Part shown: in pieces, positions 1-8,940 of the stretch | Layout of the letters: every line of letters begins with the position of its first letter | How positions within the stretch are numbered: the first letter of the stretch is position 1 | From: Pseudorhodobacter sp. MZDSW-24AT | GTDB taxonomy: Bacteria > Pseudomonadota > Alphaproteobacteria > Rhodobacterales > Rhodobacteraceae | Length of the DNA: 64,000 bases | Direction of reading: 5' to 3' | Assembly: GCF_002794355.1 (NCBI RefSeq) | Contig: NZ_PGOI01000001.1 | Span: forward strand, 62,001 to 126,000 | Translations under genes and position numbers: made by a program | Notes under the pieces: generated by a model | Told to the model about the DNA's origin: nothing | Seen by the model: the letters and a program-made list of their open reading frames with translations, nothing else | Databases searched by the model: none

Positions 1-252
1 GCGGCCTTTCTTGCCGCCTTCGACGGGCCGGAGGTGGACCTTTGGCCGCTGTTCGAGGCCTGTGCGGGCAAGCCTTTGGCGCTGTTGCGCGGCGCGAATT
101 CTGACCTGTTGTCGGCGGCGACGGCGGATGAGATGCGGCGGCGACGGCCGGACATGATCTTTGGGGAGGTGCCGGACCGGGCGCATATCCCTTTTCTGGA
201 TGAGCCGGAGGCCGTTGCGGTGATCCGGCGCTTTGTGGAGGCATGCGGATGA
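1..252 (+). CDS. alpha/beta hydrolase, C-terminal fragment (cut by window start)
   Basis: The reading frame is open from base 1 to the TGA at 250-252, so only the last 83 residues of a protein starting upstream are seen. The fragment has the end of an alpha/beta-hydrolase fold: a strand reading PLALLRGANSDLL, where the acid residue of the triad lies (D in SDLL), then DRAHIPFLDEP, where the H would be the catalytic histidine, then a closing helix. The internal GTG at 34 is not a real start. The gene overlaps the following dehydratase by 4 bases, so it is the upstream member of the same operon. The substrate cannot be told. Confidence 0.75.
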   Translation, partial: AAFLAAFDGPEVDLWPLFEACAGKPLALLRGANSDLLSAATADEMRRRRPDMIFGEVPDRAHIPFLDEPEAVAVIRRFVEACG

Positions 253-1205
253 ATTTGGCCAAGATCGAGGCGGCGGCGGCGCGGCTGGCGGGCGCAGCGC
301 GGGCGACGCCGCTTCTGGAAGCGCCGCTGCTGAGCGCGCGGGCGGGCAAGCGGGTGCTGGTGAAGGCGGAATGCCTGCAGGTGACAGGATCGTTCAAGTT
401 TCGCGGGGCTTGGGCCGCGGTGTCGGCGCTGCCTGCGGAGACGCGCGGGGTGCTGGCCTATTCCTCGGGCAACCATGGCCAAGGTGTCGCCTTGGCGGCG
501 GCGCGGCACGGATTGCCTTGTGTGGTGGTGATGCCGTCCGACGCGCCCGAGGTGAAGGCCGCCAACACCCGCGCCTTTGGGGCGGAGGTGGTGCTTTATG
601 ACCGGCAGCACGAGGACCGGGATGCGATTGGCGCGCGGCTGTGTGCCGAGCGCGGGTTGGCGCTGATCAAGCCCTTTGACGATGCCGAGGTGATCGCCGG
701 GCAAGGCAGCGTGGGGTTGGAGATCGCGGCGCAGGCGCGAGCCTTGGGCGTGGAACAGGGCGAGGTGCTGGTCTGTTGCGGCGGCGGCGGCCTGTCGGCG
801 GGGATTGCGCTGGCGCTGGAGGCGCACGCCCCGGGCCTGCGGCTGCGCACGGTGGAGCCTGCGGGTTTTGACGACATGGCGCGGTCCTTGGCGGCGGGCG
901 AGCGGCTGCGCAATGCCCAAGGGACCGGATCGGTTTGTGACGCCATTCTGACGCCCAGCCCGGGAGAGTTGACCTTTCCGGTCTTGCAGCGGCTGGCGGG
1001 CGCGGGAATTGCGGTGAGCGACGATCAGGCGCTGGAGGCGATGGCGCTGGCCTTCACCCATCTGCGCATCGTGCTGGAACCCGGGGGGGCGGTGGCGCTT
1101 GCGGCGGCCTTGAAGGCCGAGACCCATGATCCGGTGATCTGCGTGGCCAGCGGGGGCAATGTGGACCCGGGCCTGTTCCGCGACGTTGTGGCGCGGTTTG
1201 GCTGA
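249..1205 (+). CDS. threonine/serine dehydratase family PLP enzyme
   Basis: This is a fold-type II pyridoxal-phosphate enzyme of about 318 residues. SFKFRG holds the Schiff-base lysine, the glycine loop GGGGLSAG binds the cofactor phosphate, and ASGGNVD near the C-terminus has the serine that contacts the pyridine nitrogen. Family members deaminate threonine or serine to 2-oxoacids; serine racemases are close relatives. It has no C-terminal ACT-like domain, so it resembles short catabolic enzymes, not feedback-inhibited IlvA. An ATG at 243 is possible, but GGAGG at 237-241 is better spaced for the ATG at 249. It overlaps the hydrolase before it and sits 3 bases before the next gene. Confidence 0.85.
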   Translation: MNLAKIEAAAARLAGAARATPLLEAPLLSARAGKRVLVKAECLQVTGSFKFRGAWAAVSALPAETRGVLAYSSGNHGQGVALAAARHGLPCVVVMPSDAPEVKAANTRAFGAEVVLYDRQHEDRDAIGARLCAERGLALIKPFDDAEVIAGQGSVGLEIAAQARALGVEQGEVLVCCGGGGLSAGIALALEAHAPGLRLRTVEPAGFDDMARSLAAGERLRNAQGTGSVCDAILTPSPGELTFPVLQRLAGAGIAVSDDQALEAMALAFTHLRIVLEPGGAVALAAALKAETHDPVICVASGGNVDPGLFRDVVARFG

Positions 1206-1208
1206 GCC

Positions 1209-1994
1209 ATGGCGACGCTGTTCTTTCCCGATCTGCGGGTGAATGTGGAGGTCTCGGGGCCGGAGGGGGCGCCGCCTGTGGTGCTGTTGCATGCCTTGGG
1301 CACCCACCTGCGGCTGTGGGATCCGGTGGTGGCGCGGTTGCCCGGGCACCGGATCTTGCGGCTGGACATGCGCGGCCATGGGCGTTCCGATGTGCCGCCC
1401 GGGCCCTATGCGATGGGCGCGCTGATCCATGATGTGGAACGGGTGATGGCGCAGGTGGGGATGCGCGAGGCGGTGGTGGTGGGCCTGTCGATCGGCGGGC
1501 TGATCGCGCAAGGGCTTGCGGTCAAGCGGCTGGATCTGGTGCGGGGGATGGTGTTGTCGAACACGGCCGCCCGGATCGGCATTGCCGCGCAATGGCAGGC
1601 CCGGATCGAGGCGGTGCGCGCGGGCGGGATGGCGGCGATCGCCGAGGCCACGCTGGAGCGCTGGTTTGGCCGCGGGTGGCGGGACCTGCCCGAACTGCCG
1701 CAGATGCGCGCCATGCTGCTCTCCACCGCGCCCGAGGGCTGGATGGGGGCGGCGGCGGCGATTGCGGGGACGGATTTCTACACGCCGACCGCCGGGTTGA
1801 CCCTGCCGACGCTGGCGCTTGCGGGCCTGCGCGATGGGTCCACCCCGCCCGATCTGGTGAAGGAAACCGCCGACCTGATCCTTGGCAGCCGGTTTCAGCT
1901 GATCCGGGGGGCAGGCCATCTGCCGATGGTGGAACAGCCCGACGCCTACACACAGGCGATCCGTGAGTTTCTGGAGAGCATCGGCCATGCCTGA
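1209..1994 (+). CDS. pcaD: 3-oxoadipate enol-lactonase-like alpha/beta hydrolase
   Basis: The 261-residue protein is a complete alpha/beta hydrolase. The oxyanion motif is LLHALGT, the nucleophile elbow is GLSIGG, the acid is in GLRDGSTPP and the histidine in GAGHLPMVEQ. The spacing and the cap sequence resemble PcaD, which hydrolyses 3-oxoadipate enol-lactone in the protocatechuate branch of the beta-ketoadipate pathway. No other pca genes are in the window, so a different lactone or ester substrate is quite possible. The stop overlaps the start of the next hydrolase by 8 bases, indicating translational coupling. Confidence 0.7.
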   Translation: MATLFFPDLRVNVEVSGPEGAPPVVLLHALGTHLRLWDPVVARLPGHRILRLDMRGHGRSDVPPGPYAMGALIHDVERVMAQVGMREAVVVGLSIGGLIAQGLAVKRLDLVRGMVLSNTAARIGIAAQWQARIEAVRAGGMAAIAEATLERWFGRGWRDLPELPQMRAMLLSTAPEGWMGAAAAIAGTDFYTPTAGLTLPTLALAGLRDGSTPPDLVKETADLILGSRFQLIRGAGHLPMVEQPDAYTQAIREFLESIGHA

Positions 1995-2712
1995 GATCCT
2001 GTTGATCCACGGCTCGTGCCATGGCGCGTGGTGCTGGCACCGGGTGATTCCCGCGCTGGCGGCCTTGGGCCACCGGGCGCGCGCGATCGATTTGCCCGGG
2101 CATGGGCGTGACCGCACCCCGGCGGATCAGGTGACGCTGGACAGCTATGCGCAGGCGATCTGTGGCGCGCTGGAGGGGCCGACGCTGGTGGTTGGTCATT
2201 CGATGGCGGGATATGCGATCACCGCCGCCGCCGAGGCTGATCCGTCCCGGATGACGGGGCTGGTCTATCTCTGCGCCTATGCTCCAGTCTCGGGGATGAG
2301 CTTGGGCGACATGCGCCGCGCAGGCCCGCGCCAGCCGCTGGCCCCGGCCATTCAGGTGGACAAGGCGGCGGGCACCTTCCGCTTTGACCCGGCGATGGCC
2401 GATGCGCTGTTCTACCACGACTGCGACGCGCAGGCGCAGACGCTTGCGGCGCTGTGCCTGACACCGCAACCGATTGTCCCGCAGGAAACGCCTCTGACCT
2501 TGACCGCGCGCAGCCAGTCCCTGCCCCGGCACTATATCCGCTGCACGGAAGACCGCGCCATCCCGCCCGAGTATCAGGCGGTGATGGCCGAGGCGGTGCC
2601 GCTGGCGCATCGCAGCACGCTGCCCGTCTCGCATTCGCCGTTTTTCGCTTGCCCCGAGGCGCTGGCGCAAAGGCTGGACGCCATCGCGCACGCGGTTCAG
2701 GCCGCATCATGA
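1987..2712 (+). CDS. alpha/beta hydrolase, MES/HNL-like
   Basis: This 241-residue hydrolase starts with ILLIHGSCHGAWCWH, the signature opening of the methylesterase / hydroxynitrile-lyase-like subfamily. GHSMAG carries the nucleophile, CTEDRAIPP the acid and SHSPFF the histidine. The start at 1987 is chosen because homology begins at MPEILLIHG; a longer frame from 1963 only adds sequence overlapping the previous gene. It overlaps the upstream gene by 8 bases and the exporter gene by 4. The substrate is unknown; the neighbours suggest hydrolysis of a small ester. Confidence 0.75.
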   Translation: MPEILLIHGSCHGAWCWHRVIPALAALGHRARAIDLPGHGRDRTPADQVTLDSYAQAICGALEGPTLVVGHSMAGYAITAAAEADPSRMTGLVYLCAYAPVSGMSLGDMRRAGPRQPLAPAIQVDKAAGTFRFDPAMADALFYHDCDAQAQTLAALCLTPQPIVPQETPLTLTARSQSLPRHYIRCTEDRAIPPEYQAVMAEAVPLAHRSTLPVSHSPFFACPEALAQRLDAIAHAVQAAS

Positions 2713-3932
2713 GCCAAACGCCCCGCCTTGCGCTGGCCTTCATCCTGACCACGGTGACGCTGGATGCCATCGGGATCGGGCTGATCTTTCCGGTGATGCC
2801 GGATCTGATCCGCAGCGTGACCGGGCAGGATCTGGCCCATGCCGCGCTTTGGGGCGGGGTGCTCGCCACCTCTTACGCGGTGATGCAATTCCTGTTCGGT
2901 CCGATCCTTGGCGCGCTGTCAGACCGCTTTGGCCGCCGTCCGGTGCTGTTGCTGTCCTTGCTAATCATGGGGCTGGACTATCTGGTGATGGCGGTCGCGC
3001 CGTCGATCTGGCTTCTCCTGATCGCGCGGCTGGTGGCGGGGGTGACGGCGGCCACCTATGCCACGGCCACCGCCTTTATCGCCGACATCACCCCGCCCGA
3101 CCAGCGGGGCGCGCGCTTTGGCCTGATCGGCGCTGGCTTTGGCGTGGGCTTCGTACTGGGGCCGCTGATCGGAGGGCTGCTGGCGGGGGTGGATACACGC
3201 GCGCCCTTTTACGCCGCATCAGCCTTGGCCTTTGCCAATCTCGCCTTTGGCTGGTGGGTGTTGCCCGAAACGGTCACCGACGCCACCCGCCGTCCCTTCT
3301 CCTTGCGCCGCGCAAATCCGCTGGGCGCCTTGCGCGCCGTCAGCCGCCTGCCGGGACTGCGCCCGACCCTTGCTTGCTTTCTGATCCTTGGCATCGCCAT
3401 GAACGTCTATCCGGCGATCTGGGCCTATTACGGACAGGCGCGCTTTGGCTGGTCCAGCCAGATGGTGGGCGTGTCGCTCGCCATCTATGGCATCAGCTTT
3501 GCGCTGGGTCAGGCGCTGCTGGTGGGGCCGATGATCCGCCGCTTTGGCGAACACCGCGCCGCGCGTTACGGCATGTGGGTCGATATCGTCACCCTCACCG
3601 CGCTGGGCCTTGTCACCTCCCCCACCCTTGCGCTGATGATCACCCCGATCACCGCGCTGGGCGGCGCTGTCACCCCCGCCTTGCAGGCCATCGCCAGCCG
3701 CGCCGCCCCGCCCGATGCGCAAGGCGAGTTGCAAGGCGTGCTGGCAAGCCTCAATGCCATCGCGATGATCACCTCGCCCTTGCTGATGACCGCCACTTTC
3801 AGCGCCTTCACCGCGCCCGAGGCCCCGGTCTATGCGCCCGGCGCGCCCTTCCTGCTGGCGGCGCTGCTGATGTGCGCCTGCCTCGCGCTGCATGTGCTGG
3901 GCCCGCGCCTGTCGCGCCCGCGCCCTGCCTGA
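2709..3932 (+). CDS. MFS drug efflux transporter, TetA-like
   Basis: The 407-residue protein is a 12-helix major facilitator. Helix 1 reads LDAIGIGLIFPVMP, very close to the TetA antiporter consensus. Motif A follows helix 2 (GALSDRFGRRPVLL), and the antiporter motif C is GAGFGVGFVLGP. TetA-type proteins exchange tetracycline-metal complexes or other drugs for protons at the inner membrane. The ATGA overlap with the upstream hydrolase places it at the end of that operon, with no adjacent divergent tetR. It may therefore export a metabolite or an unrelated drug, so a tetracycline-resistance label is not justified. Confidence 0.8.
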   Translation: MSQTPRLALAFILTTVTLDAIGIGLIFPVMPDLIRSVTGQDLAHAALWGGVLATSYAVMQFLFGPILGALSDRFGRRPVLLLSLLIMGLDYLVMAVAPSIWLLLIARLVAGVTAATYATATAFIADITPPDQRGARFGLIGAGFGVGFVLGPLIGGLLAGVDTRAPFYAASALAFANLAFGWWVLPETVTDATRRPFSLRRANPLGALRAVSRLPGLRPTLACFLILGIAMNVYPAIWAYYGQARFGWSSQMVGVSLAIYGISFALGQALLVGPMIRRFGEHRAARYGMWVDIVTLTALGLVTSPTLALMITPITALGGAVTPALQAIASRAAPPDAQGELQGVLASLNAIAMITSPLLMTATFSAFTAPEAPVYAPGAPFLLAALLMCACLALHVLGPRLSRPRPA

Positions 3933-3993
3933 TCGCCCGTTTGCGGCAGATTCTGTCGCAAAAGCCTTTGCCCTGCCGCTTCTCCCGGCCTAG

Positions 3994-4050
3994 CCTTCAT
4001 CTGTTCATAAATATCCCGCAGGGGGTCCGGGGGACGCGACGTCCCCCGGC
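3994..4050 (-). repeat. dispersed intergenic repeat, copy A, with hairpin
   Basis: Read on the minus strand this contains GGGATATTTATGAACAGATG followed by AAGG, the same core as copy B near 15,970. A hairpin with a 9-base-pair stem (4027-4035 with 4041-4049, loop of 5) lies at one end. It sits between the exporter gene and the dehydratase gene and may also end transcription of the first operon. Confidence 0.65.
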
Positions 4051-4076
4051 GCTGGCCACAAAAGGAACGCCGGACC

Positions 4077-5324
4077 ATGAAGCTCAAAGACCTCGAAATC
4101 TTCGTCGTGGCGCCGCCTTTTCCCGGCTGGGGCGGGCGCTACTGGATCTTCCCCAAGCTCACCACCGCCTGTGGCATCGTGGGCTATGGCGAATGCTATG
4201 CCTCGACCGTCGGGCCACAGGCGATGATCGCGGTGATCGAGGATGTCTTTGCCCGCCATATGGAAGGCAGCTCCCCCGAAGACATCGAGTTGATGTTCCG
4301 CCGCGCCTATTCGGCGGGTTTCACCCAGCGGCCCGATCCCACCGTGATGGGCGCGTTTTCGGGGCTGGAAATTGCCTGCTGGGACATCTTGGGCAAGGCG
4401 CGCAACCGTCCGGTCTGGGCGCTTCTGGGCGGCAAGATCAACCACCGCATCCGCAGCTATACCTATCTTTACCCCGAACCGGGCAATGAAGACCCCGATT
4501 TCTGGGTCGATCCCGATGCTGCCGCCAAGGCGGCGGTGCGCTTTATGGAGATGGGCTTCACCGCCGTGAAGTTCGATCCCGCCGGACCCTACACCATCCG
4601 CGGCGGGCATCAGCCGGCGCTGTCCGACATTTCGCGCTCGGTTGCCTTTTGCCGCGCGATCCGCGAGGCGGTGGGGGACCGGGTCGATCTTCTTTTCGGC
4701 ACCCATGGCCAGTTCACCACCCAAGGCGCGATCCGGCTGGGCCGCGAGCTCGAGCCCTATAATCCTCTTTGGTATGAAGAGCCGATCCCGCCGGACAATC
4801 TGCTGGAATTCGCAGAGGTGGCACGGGGTGTGCGCATTCCGCTTGCCACCGGCGAGCGGTTGACCACCAAAACGGAATTTGGCGCGCTGTTGCGCCATGG
4901 CGGGGTCAAGATCCTGCAACCGGCCTTGGGCCGGGTGGGCGGGATCTGGGAGGCCAAGAAGATCAGCGCCATGGCCGAGGTCTTCAACGCCGAGATGGCC
5001 CCGCATCTTTATGCGGGCCCGGTGGAATGGGCGGCGAATGTGCATCTGGCGGCCTCGATTCCCAATCTGCTGATCGCCGAGACGATCGAGACTGGCGGTG
5101 CCTTCCATCAAAAGCTGATTCGCAACACCATCACTTGGGAGGCGGGGTATATCCTGCCGCCCGAAGCGCCGGGGCTTGGCATCGACTTTGATGAGGATGT
5201 GGCGCGCGCCCATCCCTATACCGGCACGGGCCTGCATCTTCAGATGCAGGAAGCGCCTTGCGATTACACCAATGGCAACCGGTTCGAAGGCGGCGCGCCC
5301 TCGACCCTGCCACACAAGACCTGA
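4077..5324 (+). CDS. mandelate racemase / muconate lactonizing enzyme family sugar-acid dehydratase
   Basis: The 415-residue protein has the enolase-superfamily layout: an N-terminal capping domain to about residue 130 and a (beta/alpha)7-beta barrel after it. Barrel signatures include [10 protein letters not shown], a metal-binding strand DLLFGTHGQ, a second acid ligand in [10 protein letters not shown] and a third in [18 protein letters not shown] supplies a late histidine. Relatives dehydrate sugar acids such as galactarate or gluconate. The exact substrate cannot be called from sequence. AAAGGAAC upstream is the ribosome site. A TetR gene follows 53 bases downstream and may control it. 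Confidence 0.75.
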   Translation: MKLKDLEIFVVAPPFPGWGGRYWIFPKLTTACGIVGYGECYASTVGPQAMIAVIEDVFARHMEGSSPEDIELMFRRAYSAGFTQRPDPTVMGAFSGLEIACWDILGKARNRPVWALLGGKINHRIRSYTYLYPEPGNEDPDFWVDPDAAAKAAVRFMEMGFTAVKFDPAGPYTIRGGHQPALSDISRSVAFCRAIREAVGDRVDLLFGTHGQFTTQGAIRLGRELEPYNPLWYEEPIPPDNLLEFAEVARGVRIPLATGERLTTKTEFGALLRHGGVKILQPALGRVGGIWEAKKISAMAEVFNAEMAPHLYAGPVEWAANVHLAASIPNLLIAETIETGGAFHQKLIRNTITWEAGYILPPEAPGLGIDFDEDVARAHPYTGTGLHLQMQEAPCDYTNGNRFEGGAPSTLPHKT

Positions 5325-5377
5325 TTTGCGCTTTGGCCTTGGCGCGGCTAACTGTGAACCAAGTTCAAGGAGATGCC

Positions 5378-5992
5378 ATGACCAAGGCCCCCAGCAAGAC
5401 AGAGATGCGGCGCGCAGCCTTGCGCGACCGCCTGATCGATCATGCCGAAGAGATCATCGCGCGCGATGGTTTGGCGGCGCTGAAAGCACGTGATCTGGCA
5501 GGGCTGGCGGGCTGTTCGGTGGGCGCGATCTATACGGTGTTTCCCGATCTGAACGCGCTGGTCATGGCCGTGAACGGGCGCACCTTCCGGCGGCTGGGGG
5601 CGGCGGTCTCGGCCTCGCTTGGCGCGCAGGACAGCGCGCCGCAGGACAGCCTGATCTGCATGTCACAGGCCTATCTGGCCTTTGCGGCGGAAAACACCCA
5701 AGCGTGGCGGGCGTTGTTTGATCTGGAGATGTCGGTCGAGCAGCCGGTGCCCGCGTGGTATCTGGCGGAACTGGCGGCGCTGTTTGCGCTGATCGCGGCG
5801 CCCTTGCGGCGGATTTTCCCCGACTGGTCGGCGCCGCAGATCGATCTGATGACGCGGGCGCTGTTTTCCTCGGTCCATGGCATTGTGCTTTTGGGGTTGG
5901 AAAAGCGCATTTCGGGCGTGCCGGTGGACCGGATCGCCCAGATGATCGCGGTGGTTCTGGCCAATGTGACCGACCGCCCCGCGCCGGAATAG
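5378..5992 (+). CDS. TetR/AcrR family transcriptional regulator
   Basis: The 204-residue protein has an N-terminal TetR helix-turn-helix (residues about 15-60): [14 protein letters not shown], then [23 protein letters not shown]. The C-terminal half is a helical ligand and dimer domain with no recognisable ligand motif. AAGGAG lies 7 bases before the ATG at 5378; the longer open frame from 5258 overlaps the dehydratase and is not favoured. It is in line with the dehydratase gene and may be cotranscribed. It ends 7 bases from the converging ATPase gene. Confidence 0.85.
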   Translation: MTKAPSKTEMRRAALRDRLIDHAEEIIARDGLAALKARDLAGLAGCSVGAIYTVFPDLNALVMAVNGRTFRRLGAAVSASLGAQDSAPQDSLICMSQAYLAFAAENTQAWRALFDLEMSVEQPVPAWYLAELAALFALIAAPLRRIFPDWSAPQIDLMTRALFSSVHGIVLLGLEKRISGVPVDRIAQMIAVVLANVTDRPAPE

Positions 5993-5999
5993 GCCTGCC

Positions 6000-7082
6000 T
6001 TAGCCCGTCTGCGGCTGGGCGGCGATGCGCAGGCCGGTGGCGGAATCAAAAAGGTGCAGCTTGCGGCGGTCAAAGCGCAAAGGCAGCGCCATGCCGCGCG
6101 CCACCGGCACCTCGGGCGCGAGACGCACCACCGCCATGCTGCCCGCGATGCGGCACGACACCATGGTATCAGAGCCGAGAGGTTCAAAGACCTCGACCTT
6201 GGTGATCAGATCGGGGGTGCCGCTGGTGGCCAGCAGGATCGCTTCGGGGCGCGCGCCGAGTGTCACGGCGGTGCCGGGCGCGGCTTGGGCAGAGAGCGGC
6301 AGGTGCAGACCGTCAAGCTGCACCCCCGGCATGCCATCCCCGGCCAGAGTGCCCGCGAACAGGTTCATCTGCGGCGAGCCGATGAATGCGGCGACAAACA
6401 GGTTGGCCGGTTCTTCATAAAGCGTCAGCGGCGGGCCTTCTTGCATGATGCGCCCGTCCTTGAGAATCACCACACGGTCGGCCAGCGTGAGGGCCTCGAC
6501 CTGATCATGGGTGACGTAAACGGTGGTGCGGCCCAGAAGCCCGTGCAGGCGCTTGATTTCGGTGCGCATTTCCACCCGCAGCTTGGCATCGAGGTTGGAG
6601 AGCGGTTCATCGAAGAGATAGGCCGAAGGGCGGCGCACGATGGCGCGGCCCATGGCGACGCGCTGGCGCTGGCCGCCGGAGAGCTCGGCCGGGCGGCGCT
6701 GAAGCAAGGGTTCGATCTGGAGGATCTGCGCGGCTTCGGCCACGCGGGCGGCGATGTCGGCGGCATCGGTCTTGCGCATTTTCAGGCCGAAACCGATGTT
6801 TTGCTCCACCGTCATATGCGGGTAGAGCGCGTAATCCTGAAACACCATCGCCACATCGCGGTCGCGCGGCTCGACCGCGTTGACCACCCGCTCGCCGATG
6901 GAAAGGCGGCCGCCTGTTACGTCTTCCAGCCCCGCAATCATGCGCAGAAGTGTGGACTTGCCGCAGCCGGAGGGGCCGACAAGGGCGACAAACTCGCCAT
7001 CGCGGATCGCAAGGTCGATGCCATGGATCGTCTGCACCGCGCCATAGCTTTTGGTGAGTTGCTCGAGTGTGATCGTGGCCAT
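6000..7082 (-). CDS. ABC sugar transporter ATP-binding protein (MalK/UgpC type)
   Basis: The 360-residue ATPase has Walker [10 protein letters not shown] (about 36-44), a Q-loop in VFQDYALYP, the signature LSGGQRQRV, Walker B in [15 protein letters not shown] and the H-loop VYVTHDQ. A C-terminal TOBE region (about 240-360) is typical of CUT1 sugar importers. It is transcribed away from gntR across a 92-base promoter region. The permease operon on the other strand lacks its own ATPase, so this subunit very likely powers that importer. It ends 7 bases from the converging TetR gene. Confidence 0.92.
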   Translation of the reverse strand: MATITLEQLTKSYGAVQTIHGIDLAIRDGEFVALVGPSGCGKSTLLRMIAGLEDVTGGRLSIGERVVNAVEPRDRDVAMVFQDYALYPHMTVEQNIGFGLKMRKTDAADIAARVAEAAQILQIEPLLQRRPAELSGGQRQRVAMGRAIVRRPSAYLFDEPLSNLDAKLRVEMRTEIKRLHGLLGRTTVYVTHDQVEALTLADRVVILKDGRIMQEGPPLTLYEEPANLFVAAFIGSPQMNLFAGTLAGDGMPGVQLDGLHLPLSAQAAPGTAVTLGARPEAILLATSGTPDLITKVEVFEPLGSDTMVSCRIAGSMAVVRLAPEVPVARGMALPLRFDRRKLHLFDSATGLRIAAQPQTG

Positions 7083-7131
7083 CTGCGCCTCTTCCCCTGT
7101 GACAAAGGGCTTGTCAGCCCGCGGTGTTTCT

Positions 7132-7149
7132 ATTATCGATATTGATAAT
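7132..7149. promoter_or_regulatory. palindrome in the divergent malK-type/gntR promoter region
   Basis: ATTATCGATATTGATAAT is an AT-rich near-perfect inverted repeat (arms ATTATC and GATAAT) centred in the 92-base gap between the divergent ATPase and GntR genes. A further GATAA follows at once. Position and symmetry fit an operator for the adjacent GntR regulator, controlling both directions; this is inferred. Confidence 0.55.
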
Positions 7150-7174
7150 GATAACGCAGATCAAGTGAGTTGAC

Positions 7175-7951
7175 ATGGCTGCCGAGACTTTTTCCCAAGG
7201 CCCGAGCCAAACGCAGGGTCCTCAGACAGAGGGGCCTCGGTCACAGGGCGCCAAGGCAATGGGCGCCAAGGCACAGGCCGCCAAAACACAGGCCACTGTG
7301 CGGGCCTTTGCGTCGCGGCGCAGCCATGTGATCTATCGCAGTCTGCAGCGCGAGATTGTGCTGGGGATGCTGGCCCCGCGCTCGGCCTTGCTGGAACTGG
7401 AGTTGGCGAACCGCTTTGAGGTGTCGCAGGGCACGGTGCGCGAGGCGCTGCTGCTGTTGCAGGAAGAAGGGCTGGTGCACCGGATGGCGCATCGCGGCAC
7501 GGTGATTGCCGATTGCCGGGCCGAGGATGCCGAAGAGCTGATCCGCCTGCGCCATGACATTGAATGCCGGGGCGTGCGGCGGGCGATGGCGCGGCGCGGG
7601 GGCGCGCTGGCCGAAGACCTGCGGCGGCATCTGGGCGCGATGCAGGCGGCGGCGGCGGCGGGGGATGAATACCTGCTGTCGGTGCATGACCGGGCGTTTC
7701 ACACCGGGCTGTTCGAACAGGCCGACCTGCCACCGGTGCAGCCGATGCTGGCGCGCTGCCTGATCCATGCGCATCGCTTCAAGATCCTGCACCCGGAACA
7801 GCAGCGCGACCTTTTGGAGACCGCGAACCGGCATCAGGGGATTATCGAGGCGGTGGCGGCGGGCGATGCCGAGGCGGCGGTGTCGGCGCTGTCGCATCAC
7901 ATCACCACGATCGTGGATTTCGGGCCCAGCGTGATCGGAGGGGCAGCATGA
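7175..7951 (+). CDS. GntR family regulator, FadR/FCD subfamily
   Basis: The 258-residue protein has a winged helix (about residues 50-115: SLQREIVLGML, then FEVSQGTVREALLLLQEEGLV) and an all-helical FCD ligand domain to the end. The FCD domain carries IRLRHDIECRG, HDRAFH and the late ETANRHQGIIEAV and SHHITTI motifs, whose histidines usually bind a metal. The first 45 residues are a low-complexity Gln/Gly/Ala/Lys stretch coded by short near-repeats. The true start could be the ATG at 7259, as no strong ribosome site precedes 7175. It heads the sugar operon and overlaps the next gene by 4 bases, so it likely senses the imported sugar or an intermediate. Confidence 0.85.
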   Translation: MAAETFSQGPSQTQGPQTEGPRSQGAKAMGAKAQAAKTQATVRAFASRRSHVIYRSLQREIVLGMLAPRSALLELELANRFEVSQGTVREALLLLQEEGLVHRMAHRGTVIADCRAEDAEELIRLRHDIECRGVRRAMARRGGALAEDLRRHLGAMQAAAAAGDEYLLSVHDRAFHTGLFEQADLPPVQPMLARCLIHAHRFKILHPEQQRDLLETANRHQGIIEAVAAGDAEAAVSALSHHITTIVDFGPSVIGGAA

Positions 7952-8940
7952 GCCGCAGTCAGCCTTCCGCCAGCCAGCCTTCGCCTGCGATGGCGGCAAT
8001 TCTGACGCGGCTGGCGGCCGAGGATGCGGGGCTGCCCGATCCGACGCTCTTGCCTGCGGCGGAGGGGCGGGCGCAGGCGGCGCGGGGCAATGCACGCTGG
8101 AACCGGGACTTGCCGGAGATGGCCGAGGTGCGGGAGGTGAGTGTGGAGGGCCCGGCGGGGCCCCTGCCCTGCCGGATACTGGTGCCAAAAGGGGCGGTGC
8201 GCGGCACGATCTTGTATCTGCACGGCGGTGGCTGGGCGTTCTGCGACCGCGACACGCATGAGCGCGCCTGCCGCCTGCTGGCGATGGCGGCGGGTGCGGT
8301 GGTGGTGAATGCCGATTACCGGCTGGCGCCCGAGCATCCCTTTCCCGCCGGGCTGGAGGATGCGCGGGCGATCTGGGCGGCGCTGCACGCGGGCCATGCG
8401 CCCTTTGCCGGATTGGCGGGGCCGTATGCGCTGGCGGGCGACAGCGCGGGGGCGAATCTTGCGCTGGCGGTGATGTTGGGGGCGGATGCGCCGCCTGCCG
8501 ATTGCGGACTGCTGTTTTATGGCGTGTATGGCGCGGATTTCACCACGGCGTCCTACACAGAGTTTGCCGAAGGGCCGGGGCTGAGCCGCGCCAAGATGCA
8601 GCGCTATTGGGATTGGTATGCGCCCGAAGCCTTGCGCGACAATCCGCAGCTTGCGCCGTTGCGCGCGACGGATGCGGCGCTGCGGGCTCTGCCCCCTTTG
8701 TATCTGAACGCCGCCGAGATCGACCCCCTGCGGTCGGACAGCGAGCGGCTTTATGCGCGGCTGATGGCCTTGGGCCGGGCCGACAGATTTCGCCTGCATG
8801 GCGGAGTGGTTCATGGCTTCATGCAGATGAGCCTTGAGCTGGAGGAGGCGCAGCGGGCGCTGGTCGATGCGGGGGAGGCGTTTCGCAGTCTGACCCATCA
8901 GCCGCCGCGCAGGGACACACCAAGGGAGAGAGACAGATGA
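7948..8940 (+). CDS. alpha/beta hydrolase, hormone-sensitive-lipase family esterase
   Basis: The 330-residue enzyme has the HSL oxyanion motif HGGGW (about residue 93) and nucleophile motif GDSAGAN. The acid and histidine are likely in NAAEIDPLRSDSE and GGVVHGFMQM. Such esterases hydrolyse short acyl esters in the cytoplasm. It lies inside the sugar-uptake operon with 4-base overlaps on both sides, which suggests it removes an acyl group or opens a lactone of the imported compound. No signal peptide is seen, so it acts after uptake. The substrate is unknown. Confidence 0.85.
   Translation: MSRSQPSASQPSPAMAAILTRLAAEDAGLPDPTLLPAAEGRAQAARGNARWNRDLPEMAEVREVSVEGPAGPLPCRILVPKGAVRGTILYLHGGGWAFCDRDTHERACRLLAMAAGAVVVNADYRLAPEHPFPAGLEDARAIWAALHAGHAPFAGLAGPYALAGDSAGANLALAVMLGADAPPADCGLLFYGVYGADFTTASYTEFAEGPGLSRAKMQRYWDWYAPEALRDNPQLAPLRATDAALRALPPLYLNAAEIDPLRSDSERLYARLMALGRADRFRLHGGVVHGFMQMSLELEEAQRALVDAGEAFRSLTHQPPRRDTPRERDR

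Noticed and set aside
2709-3932. Acquired tetracycline-resistance gene
   Set aside because: The TetA-like motifs are real, but there is no divergent tetR, no mobile element, and base composition matches the host operon.
2849-4489. 546-codon open frame on the + strand in another frame
   Set aside because: It overlaps the MFS exporter and the sugar-acid dehydratase genes, both with full family motifs, and runs through the repeat between them.
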